Positions 55,172-61,679 of a DNA stretch of 61,679 bases are shown piece after piece. Position numbers and translations under genes: made by a program. Numbering within the stretch: the stretch's first letter is position 1; each line of letters opens with the position of its first letter. Below the pieces are notes generated by a model. That model was not told the origin of the DNA, ran no database searches, and saw nothing but the letters and a program-made list of their open reading frames with translations. Origin of the DNA: Chitinophagaceae bacterium (GTDB lineage Bacteria; Bacteroidota; Bacteroidia; Chitinophagales; Chitinophagaceae); assembly GCA_947458275.1 (NCBI GenBank), contig CANGYR010000015.1, forward strand, positions 1-61,679, given 5' to 3'.

Positions 55172-57577
55172 ATGAGGTTTTCCAATTGTTTGTACATTTT
55201 ATTTTTTTTACTCGCTCCTGTTTTTTTTATTTCAGATGCAAAAGCCCAGGAAAAAGTTACGGTGAACTCCCGTTCGTCTAAAAGGCATACTATCAGTGGT
55301 TATATAAGAGATAAGTTTACCGGCGAAACGCTCATTGGCGCAAGTATTTCTGTTAAAGGATTTGTTAAGGGTATAACAAGCAATCAGTTCGGTTTTTATT
55401 CCATTACTTTAAATGAAGGCGACTATACGCTGGTAACTTCATTTGTGGGCTATCAGTCATCCGTCATAAAATTATCTCTTTCAAAAGACACCTCACTGAA
55501 TATTGATCTCATTTCAGGAGCAGCGTTGTCAAAAGAAGTAATCATTACCAGCAGAAAAAGAGACAATAATGTAAAAGCTGCTCAAATGGGAAAAGTGTCT
55601 CTTCCAATTGAACAGATCAAATCCATTCCTGCTTTTCTTGGGGAAGTAGATTTATTGAAGGTTGTTCAATTATTGCCGGGTGTGAGAAATGCTGGTGAAG
55701 GAAGTGCGGGTATTTATGTGAGAGGCGGCGGTCCGGATCAGAACCTTATTTTGCTGGATGATGCAGTTGTGTATAATACCGGACATCTTTTTGGTTTCTT
55801 TTCCGTATTTAATTCAGATGCTATAAAAAATGTGTCGCTCATCAAAGGAGGAATGCCTTCTCAATATGGCGGCAGGTTGTCAAGCGTGCTGGATGTTTCG
55901 ATGAAAGAAGGTAATAATCAGAAATTCCAGGTGGATGGCGGCATAGGTTTGATTGCTTCAAGAATTTCGATTCAGGGGCCTATCAAGAAAAACAAAGCTT
56001 CATTTATTATATCCGGAAGAAGGACATATATCGATGCGCTGTCCAAACCATTTATAAGTAAGTCGAGTCAGTTTTACGGTTCAGGATATTATTTTTATGA
56101 TCTGAATGCCAAAATGAATTATCGTTTCAGTGATAAGGACCGGCTTTATCTGAGCGGATATTTCGGCAGGGATGTTTTTAATTTTGTCAATGGCAGAAAC
56201 AGTCTGGATGTAAACATACCCTGGGGAAATGCTACCGGAACTATTCGCTGGAATCATGTTTTTAACAATAAGCTTTTTGCCAACACCACGGCTGTTTTCA
56301 ACGACTATAATTTTACTTTTAAGGCACTGCAAAATAATTTCGATGTCAAGCTCGCTTCCGGTATCCGTGATTTGAGTTTAAAGCATGACTTGGATTATTA
56401 TCCTTTTTCTAATCACAAGTTCAAATTCGGCGGGATTTATACCTACCATCGTTTTACACCTTCGGTTGTAAGCGGCCGCCAGGATTCTATAGAGTTTAAT
56501 CCGCTGAATGCTCAAGTGAAATATGCTCATGAAGCTGCTGCATACATTCAGGATGATTGGGAGTTGTCTTCTAAATTGCAAATCAACGCAGGATTGAGAT
56601 ACAGTATGTTTCAGCAGATTGGTCCAAACAAAATATATACTACCGATTCTGACGGAAACCGCACAGATAGCATGGTGTATAAAAAAGGTCAACCCGTTAA
56701 AACTTACGGAGGCCTTGAACCAAGATTAACATTACGGTATAGCATAAACGATGAGACATCTGTTAAAGCTTCTGTTACAAGAAATTTGCAATACATTCAC
56801 CTGGTGAGCAATTCCGGCACAACACTTCCCACGGATATATGGGTGCCCAGTACTTACAGAGTGAAGCCGCAAATGAGTTGGCTCTATGCGGCAGGATTTT
56901 TTAAGAATTTCAAAGAGAACATGTTTGAGACATCCATAGAACTTTACTATAAGAGCATGGACAATCAAATTGAATTTAAAGAGGGATATACACCCAATTC
57001 ATTGGACGATGTGGAAAATTCATTTGTTTTTGGCAGGGGCTGGAGTTATGGAACCGAGTTATTGATCAATAAAACCAAAGGTCGTTTTACCGGATGGATA
57101 GGATATACTCTCAGCTGGACATGGAGAAAATTTCCACAGCTTAACTTCGGTGAAAAATATCCGGCCAAATATGACAGAAGAAATGATTTAAGTGTGGTGG
57201 GTATTTATGAACTAAACAAAAAGTGGAAGTTTTCAACCACATTTGTATATGGTACCGGTAACGCGGCTACGCTTCCTCAGCGTTTCTATCTGGTAGACGG
57301 TACCTTGACGCAGGAATTCAGTCGCATCAATCAATATCGACTTCCGTCCTACCATCGTTTGGATTTATCGGCAACGTATACCCCCAAAAAGAATGAAAAC
57401 CGTAAATGGAAATCTGAATGGGTATTCAGTGTTTACAATGCGTATAGCAGACAAAATCCTTATTTTATTTATTACGATCAATCGGGGAGTGCGCTGGATG
57501 GAACATTGAAAGTGCAGGCCAAGCAGGTTTCCATTTTCCCGATAATTCCTTCAGTGACCTGGAATTTTAAATTTTAG
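55172..57577 (+). CDS. TonB-dependent receptor with carboxypeptidase-regulatory-like N-terminal domain
   Basis: The protein has 801 aa: signal peptide (to about residue 26), CarboxypepD_reg domain (TISGYIRDKFTGETLIGASI, residues 40-120), plug (VDLLKVVQLLPGVRNAGEG, IYVRGGGPDQNLILLDDAVV), then a large barrel ending in an aromatic residue (SVTWNFKF). No SusD partner follows, so it is not a standard glycan SusCD pair. Co-occurrence with the DUF3347 gene might hint at metal uptake or sensing. Confidence 0.9.
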   Translation: MRFSNCLYILFFLLAPVFFISDAKAQEKVTVNSRSSKRHTISGYIRDKFTGETLIGASISVKGFVKGITSNQFGFYSITLNEGDYTLVTSFVGYQSSVIKLSLSKDTSLNIDLISGAALSKEVIITSRKRDNNVKAAQMGKVSLPIEQIKSIPAFLGEVDLLKVVQLLPGVRNAGEGSAGIYVRGGGPDQNLILLDDAVVYNTGHLFGFFSVFNSDAIKNVSLIKGGMPSQYGGRLSSVLDVSMKEGNNQKFQVDGGIGLIASRISIQGPIKKNKASFIISGRRTYIDALSKPFISKSSQFYGSGYYFYDLNAKMNYRFSDKDRLYLSGYFGRDVFNFVNGRNSLDVNIPWGNATGTIRWNHVFNNKLFANTTAVFNDYNFTFKALQNNFDVKLASGIRDLSLKHDLDYYPFSNHKFKFGGIYTYHRFTPSVVSGRQDSIEFNPLNAQVKYAHEAAAYIQDDWELSSKLQINAGLRYSMFQQIGPNKIYTTDSDGNRTDSMVYKKGQPVKTYGGLEPRLTLRYSINDETSVKASVTRNLQYIHLVSNSGTTLPTDIWVPSTYRVKPQMSWLYAAGFFKNFKENMFETSIELYYKSMDNQIEFKEGYTPNSLDDVENSFVFGRGWSYGTELLINKTKGRFTGWIGYTLSWTWRKFPQLNFGEKYPAKYDRRNDLSVVGIYELNKKWKFSTTFVYGTGNAATLPQRFYLVDGTLTQEFSRINQYRLPSYHRLDLSATYTPKKNENRKWKSEWVFSVYNAYSRQNPYFIYYDQSGSALDGTLKVQAKQVSIFPIIPSVTWNFKF

Positions 57578-57597
57578 TTTGTTGATTTACATTCGTT

Positions 57598-58656
57598 TTA
57601 ATGAACCCTGGGTTTGTGAATAAAATTAATCACACCACTTTTTTCAAGGTCTGAAGTGATTCTTACTTCATAACGATTGGGACCATCTGTTACAATCATC
57701 AGTGCTGTATTGGGAGGAATGCTACCTAAATTTTCGGCAAACATCACCAGTTCGTTATTCATGACATCCTCATCAATTTCCAGATTCAGGCTAATGGGTT
57801 TATCTGAAAGTTTTTTATTGGAGAACAGCAATTTTTTGTTGTAAAATAAAGAGATGCTGTCACCATCTATTTCTCCGTTATCGTAGAGGTCAACTTTTAC
57901 ATACCTGTTTTCAACTTCAATGGTTTTGATTACCTGAGTTTTTCTTTTTTCAAGTTTGGCGGGCGTTTCAATCTTTTCCGAAACGGTATTTTTAGGTTCA
58001 GCTGTTATCTTTTTGGTGCTTATATCTTCTTTGTTTTGTTTGTCGGACTCTTTTATTTCAGCAGTTTTATTTGGCAATACGGGTTTCGTTATCTGTGTTT
58101 TTTCTTTTGCCGTTTCATCAGAAATTTGTTTCTTCTCTTTAGAATTTTTCGCAATGCTTTGTTGATTATTTTTTTTCGATATTTCCGGGAAAGCACTGAG
58201 CAAAGTTCTTCGGGTTAATTCAGTACTTCCAAATCCGCAATCGCGGGATTGAGTGGGGCCGGGGACCCAGTTGCCTTCTATCGTTTCAATATTTCCCTGC
58301 TTGAAATAAGTCAGCTTATGTATCTGCAGGCAATTGTTGATATTGTTTGGGATGTTTGTTTTAATCCGAGCTATTTCTTTGATTTCTATGTATTTTTTTT
58401 TCGGCTCAACAAATCCTTCTACCTTACAAATGGTATAATATTTTTTTCCCCCATCAGTAAAATAAGTGTAGGAAGAGCCGCTTACTTTGTTTCCATCCAC
58501 ATCAAGTTCGAGAACATATTCGCATTTGTCGCTGCCAATAGCACCATTGGAGGTGCTTTTATCAATAAATTCGCCTTTCCACTGTCCGGTAAAATCCTGC
58601 GCCTTTAATGACACAATAGATAAAATAGCAAAAAATAGAGTGAGCGTTTTATTCAT
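57598..58656 (-). CDS. Secreted protein of unknown function with charged linker
   Basis: I do not recognise the family. The protein has 352 aa: signal peptide (MNKTLTLFFAILSIVSLKAQ), an N-terminal domain of about 150 residues (DFTGQWKGEF, with cysteines near CEYVLEL and SRDCGFG) that resembles lipocalin-like beta sheets, a Lys/Glu/Thr-rich disordered linker (about 165-240), and a C-terminal beta domain (VKVDLYDNGEIDGDSISLFYN ... GPNRYEVRITSDLEKSG). The C-terminal pattern VDLYDNGEIDGD could bind calcium. It is convergent with the TonB receptor. Confidence 0.75.
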   Translation of the reverse strand: MNKTLTLFFAILSIVSLKAQDFTGQWKGEFIDKSTSNGAIGSDKCEYVLELDVDGNKVSGSSYTYFTDGGKKYYTICKVEGFVEPKKKYIEIKEIARIKTNIPNNINNCLQIHKLTYFKQGNIETIEGNWVPGPTQSRDCGFGSTELTRRTLLSAFPEISKKNNQQSIAKNSKEKKQISDETAKEKTQITKPVLPNKTAEIKESDKQNKEDISTKKITAEPKNTVSEKIETPAKLEKRKTQVIKTIEVENRYVKVDLYDNGEIDGDSISLFYNKKLLFSNKKLSDKPISLNLEIDEDVMNNELVMFAENLGSIPPNTALMIVTDGPNRYEVRITSDLEKSGVINFIHKPRVH

Positions 58657-58744
58657 TCTTGTTTATCATTTGGCTTCGGCAAAAATAATAATGATTTATC
58701 AGTCTAAATATAATGTATTACTATGCTATTCGCCAAGACTTCGT

Positions 58745-58752
58745 TAAATTTG
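58745..58752 (+). promoter_or_regulatory. -7 box (TAAATTTG) of thrS
   Basis: TAAATTTG, 30 bp before the thrS ATG, fits TAnnTTTG; no clear -33 element. There is no T-box or long leader. Confidence 0.45.
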
Positions 58753-58781
58753 GGGCTAAAATTGAAGGTTTAAATAATATC

Positions 58782-60716
58782 ATGATTAAAATCACACTTC
58801 CTGATGGTTCTGTCAGGGAATATGCAGCAGGTTCAACGGCGATGGATATTGCCAAGTCTATCAGCGAAGGCCTAGCAAGAAAAGTACTTGCAGCGAATGT
58901 AAACGGAGATGTTGTAGATGCTTCACAGCCATTAAACGAAGATGCTGCGTTGAAGTTACTCACTTGGGATGATGCAGATGGGAAATCCACTTTCTGGCAT
59001 TCCTCCGCCCACTTGATGGCCGAGGCAGTTCAGGCAGTTTTTCCTCAAACAAAATTTTGGGTAGGTCCTGCAGTTGATAAAGGTTTTTACTACGACATGG
59101 ATCTGGGTGATGCCAAATTATCTGAAGATGATTTGTTGATACTTGAAAAGAAAATGAATGAGTTTGCAAAGCAGAATAATGCTTATGTAAAAAAGTCGAT
59201 ACCTAAAGATGAGGCGATAAATTATTTTTCCGAGAAAGGAGATGAGTATAAGCTGGATTTATTGAGCAATCTTAAAGACGGTGAAATCAGTTTTTATACA
59301 CAAGGAAGTTTTACAGATTTGTGTCGTGGTCCACACATTCCATCTACCGGCACCATTAAAGCCATCAAACTTACCAGCGTTGCAGGTGCTTATTGGAAAG
59401 GAGATGAAAAAAATAAACAGCTCACCAGGGTTTACGGAATCACTTTCCCTAATCAAAAGGAGCTTGATGAATATTTACTGATGCTCGAAGAAGCAAAGAA
59501 GAGAGATCATCGCAAACTGGGAAAGGAACTGTCTATTTTTACGATGGATGATGATGTTGGCCAGGGCTTACCGCTATGGTTGCCCAATGGCGGCATTATT
59601 ATTGAAGAATTAGAGAAGCTGGCTAAGGAAACAGAATCTGCTGCAGGCTATAAGAGAGTAGTGACGCCGCATATAGCTAAGGAGAATATGTATCTCACCA
59701 GCGGACATTTGCCTTATTATGCAGACAGTATGTTTCCGCCGATGGAATTGGATGGGACTAAATATTATTTAAGAGCAATGAACTGTCCGCATCATCACAA
59801 AATTTATGATGCTGAACCTAAAAGCTATAAAGATCTTCCATATAGAATCGCGGAATATGGTACATGTTACCGTTATGAGCAAAGCGGGGAGTTGTTTGGC
59901 TTGATGAGGGTAAGGTGCCTGCATATGAATGATGCGCATATTTATTGCAGTAAAGATCAGTTTGCGTCAGAGTTTCGTGCGGTCAATGACATGTATTTGA
60001 AGTATTTTAAAATCTTTGGTGTAGATAAGTATGTGATGCGATTGAGTTTGCATGATCCTGCCAAACTCGGACAGAAATACATCAATGAGCCCGAGCTATG
60101 GCATCAAACGGAGTCTATGGTACGTCAGGCATTGATTGATTCCAACATTCCATTTATTGAAGTGCAGGATGAAGCGGCATTTTATGGTCCTAAGATTGAT
60201 GTCCAAATCTGGAGTGCCATAGGAAGAGAGTTTACACTGGCCACCAATCAGGTAGATTTCAATAGCGGGAATAAATTTAAGTTGTCATATACCAATCAGC
60301 ACAATACAAGTGAAGTACCATTGATTATTCATCGGGCTCCTTTGGGTACCCATGAGCGTTTCATCGGCTTTCTGCTGGAGCATTATGCCGGTAAGTTCCC
60401 GACCTGGCTGGCACCGCTTCAGGCGAAGATTTTGCCTATAAGTGATAAGTTTATGGACTATGCACAAACAATTTTACAGACACTTAAAAATGCCGGTGTA
60501 AGGGCTGAAATCGATGACAGAAATGAGAAAATCGGAAAGAAAATCAGAGATACCGAGTTGCTCAAAGTACCGTACATGCTGGTGATAGGAGAAAAAGAAA
60601 TGAATGAAGGGAAGATCTCCATCCGCCGTCAGGGAAAAGGTGATCTCGGAGCCAAGGAAGTCGGCGAATTTGTTTCAGAATTATCAAAAGAAATCAACGA
60701 AAGGAGAGGAGATTAA
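58782..60716 (+). CDS. thrS: Threonyl-tRNA synthetase
   Basis: This 644-aa class II enzyme has an N-terminal TGS domain (MIKITLPDGSVREYAAG), the editing domain with HSSAH (His73, His77), and the catalytic core with the zinc-binding MNCPHHHKIY, motif 2 EYGTCYRYEQSGELFGLMRVR and motif 3 HRAPLGTHERFIGFLLEH. The C-terminal anticodon-binding domain ends the protein. The ATG at 58782 fits the TGS start; an in-frame extension of 23 codons would run through the promoter. Confidence 0.96.
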   Translation: MIKITLPDGSVREYAAGSTAMDIAKSISEGLARKVLAANVNGDVVDASQPLNEDAALKLLTWDDADGKSTFWHSSAHLMAEAVQAVFPQTKFWVGPAVDKGFYYDMDLGDAKLSEDDLLILEKKMNEFAKQNNAYVKKSIPKDEAINYFSEKGDEYKLDLLSNLKDGEISFYTQGSFTDLCRGPHIPSTGTIKAIKLTSVAGAYWKGDEKNKQLTRVYGITFPNQKELDEYLLMLEEAKKRDHRKLGKELSIFTMDDDVGQGLPLWLPNGGIIIEELEKLAKETESAAGYKRVVTPHIAKENMYLTSGHLPYYADSMFPPMELDGTKYYLRAMNCPHHHKIYDAEPKSYKDLPYRIAEYGTCYRYEQSGELFGLMRVRCLHMNDAHIYCSKDQFASEFRAVNDMYLKYFKIFGVDKYVMRLSLHDPAKLGQKYINEPELWHQTESMVRQALIDSNIPFIEVQDEAAFYGPKIDVQIWSAIGREFTLATNQVDFNSGNKFKLSYTNQHNTSEVPLIIHRAPLGTHERFIGFLLEHYAGKFPTWLAPLQAKILPISDKFMDYAQTILQTLKNAGVRAEIDDRNEKIGKKIRDTELLKVPYMLVIGEKEMNEGKISIRRQGKGDLGAKEVGEFVSELSKEINERRGD

Positions 60717-60773
60717 TTATCTTGCATTATAAAACTTGCTTTAATAAACAACATTGTAAACTAAAACAACTAA

Positions 60774-61415
60774 ATGGCATTCCCACCCAGACCACCCAGA
60801 GGAGCATTCAATCCTCGTTTTAAAAAAGAACAACAACAAGAGCATCGTACCAATCACATGATTAGGGTACCTGAAGTAAGATTGGTAGGCGACAATGTAG
60901 AACCCGGAATTTATGCTGTTCCGGATGCTTTGAAAATTGCTCAGTCTCAATTTTTGGATTTAGTTGAAATTTCTCCGGGAGCTAATCCCCCTGTTTGTAA
61001 AGTAATAGACTATAATAAATTTCTCTACGAAGAGAAAAAGAAGAAGAAGGAAATGAAAGCGAAGGCCAAGACCAGTGAGGTTAAGGAAATTCGCTTTACA
61101 CCCAATACCGATGATCATGATTTTGAATTTAAGGTAAAACATGCCGAGAAGTTTTTGAAAGACGGTGATAAGGTAAAAGCGCATGTACAATTCAAAGGAA
61201 GGGCCATTATGTTTAAAGAAAGAGGTGAATTGCTTTTGTTGAAATTTGCCGATCGCCTTAAAGAAGTTGGTGCGCTGGAAGGCTTGCCCAAACTGGAAGG
61301 TAAGAGAATGCAGGTGATGTTTGCGCCCAAAGCACAACAAAAAAAGAAAGGATCTGAATTAGGTAAACTCGTAGAAAAGAAGACGGAGGAAACACCGGAA
61401 CCTCCCAAAGAATAA
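60774..61415 (+). CDS. infC: Translation initiation factor IF-3
   Basis: The protein has 213 aa. The N-terminal domain shows NHMIRVPEVRLVGDN and VCKVIDYNKFLYEE; the C-terminal domain shows EIRFTPNTDDHDFEFKVKHAEKFL and VQFKGRAIMFKERGE. A 30-residue Lys/Glu-rich tail follows, as often in Bacteroidota. It starts with ATG, not the AUU of E. coli that allows self-control. It follows thrS after 57 bp; rpmI and rplT, which usually come next, are not within the remaining 264 bp. Confidence 0.96.
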   Translation: MAFPPRPPRGAFNPRFKKEQQQEHRTNHMIRVPEVRLVGDNVEPGIYAVPDALKIAQSQFLDLVEISPGANPPVCKVIDYNKFLYEEKKKKKEMKAKAKTSEVKEIRFTPNTDDHDFEFKVKHAEKFLKDGDKVKAHVQFKGRAIMFKERGELLLLKFADRLKEVGALEGLPKLEGKRMQVMFAPKAQQKKKGSELGKLVEKKTEETPEPPKE

Positions 61416-61422
61416 AAACTTT

Positions 61423-61460
61423 AAAGCTGTCTGGATAAGATGGCTTTTTTTATCTTTTTT
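61423..61460 (+). terminator. Terminator after infC
   Basis: Stem AAAGCTGTC/GATGGCTTT (two wobble pairs) with a 7-nt loop, followed by a T-rich run. Confidence 0.75.
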
Positions 61461-61464
61461 TCAC

Positions 61465-61525
61465 CGCAGAGGCGCAGAGCTAACAGAGATTTCGCAGAGG
61501 AAATAGTCTCAGCGAAAACTCTGCG
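61465..61525. repeat. CGCAGAG word repeats with reverse CTCTGCG
   Basis: CAGAG recurs at 61467, 61475, 61484 and 61495 (steps of 8, 9 and 11), with CTCTGCG at 61519 as reverse complement. This word type is known to me from intergenic regions of many bacterial genomes. The rest of the window to 61679 shows no gene. Confidence 0.6.
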
Positions 61526-61679
61526 TTCTCCTTTCTCCTATGTTTGCTTTTAACTAAAAAATAGTTCTTTGAGATTTTAAATTTACGACCAATATTTGAA
61601 TAAAATAGGTGAAAAAGAATGAGAGTACACTTCTTTCAAAACAACTTTAAAGTATGTTAACGCGGAGATACAACCTCAT

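Noticed and set aside
55172..57577. SusC of a polysaccharide utilisation locus
   Set aside because: The receptor has the N-terminal regulatory domain, but no SusD gene, glycoside hydrolase or anti-sigma factor lies nearby.

Overview
The window comes from a Bacteroidota chromosome, most likely of the Chitinophagales/Chitinophagaceae type; the family is an inference, since no rRNA gene is present. The evidence is C-terminal sorting domains of the type IX secretion system at both 0-0.6 kb and 45-46 kb, families largely confined to this phylum (DUF4270, DUF5686, GSCFA, short starch-synthase-like protein), TonB-dependent receptors with carboxypeptidase-regulatory plugs, and promoters of the Bacteroidota form TTTG-N19-TAnnTTTG in front of rpsJ and metK. 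No insertion sequence, prophage, integrase, CRISPR array or defence gene was found; the window is a core-genome segment.

Layout. 0-3.5 kb: end of a secreted T9SS protein, then guaA and a periplasmic-binding-like protein on the minus strand. 3.5-15.4 kb: the S10-spc ribosomal cluster from rpsJ to secY, complete in the usual order and including rpmD, ended by a strong terminator. The str genes (rpsL, rpsG, fusA) are not upstream, and infA-rpmJ-rpsM-rpsK-rpsD-rpoA-rplQ do not follow map, so the cluster is split at both ends. 15.4-20.5 kb: map, a BaiN-like flavoprotein, an LptF/G permease, citrate synthase, and tRNA-Ala(GGC) preceded by a truncated tRNA-like copy. 20.6-33 kb: mainly minus-strand genes (subtilase, aldehyde dehydrogenase, TonB receptor, panB, polyphosphate genes ppx and ppk1, heptose adenylyltransferase, flippase-like membrane protein, panC). 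33-45 kb: starch-synthase-like protein, DUF4270 lipoprotein, metK, a cluster of short palindromes with a 50-bp period, rlmB, HMG-CoA lyase, GSCFA, miaE, a DUF5686 outer-membrane protein, trhO and a T9SS cargo protein. 46-54 kb: accD, class I aldolase, a LEA-type lipoprotein, a 1.75-kb non-coding stretch, a cystathionine beta-synthase-like enzyme and an ABC-F ATPase. 54.5-61.4 kb: DUF3347 protein, TonB receptor, unknown secreted protein, thrS and infC.

The genes are mostly housekeeping: translation (ribosomal proteins, thrS, infC, tRNA-Ala, miaE, trhO, rlmB, map), protein export (secY), central metabolism (gltA, aldolase, accD, metK, pantothenate synthesis, polyphosphate) and the cell envelope.

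The most unusual content lies between the genes. At least ten intergenic gaps hold arrays of short words repeated with an almost exact period: 7 bp (GTTTGGN, next to small C-TTC-G hairpins), 8 bp (such as GAAGATGT, CAAATTGT, GTTTAGGG) or 10 bp (GTTGAA every ten bases). The word differs between loci but the period is kept. Several arrays run forward and then as the reverse complement around a dyad; two of the 10-bp arrays have exactly four forward and four reverse words in perfect register. They even sit inside the ribosomal operon (rplD-rplW, rpsS-rplV, rpsC-rplP, rpmD-rplO), and one appears to reach into a start-codon region. With the 50-bp palindrome cluster at 36.9-37.3 kb and the GTTGGTG hairpins at 46.0-46.2 kb, these are the best candidates here for an undescribed sequence system. 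Their function is unknown.
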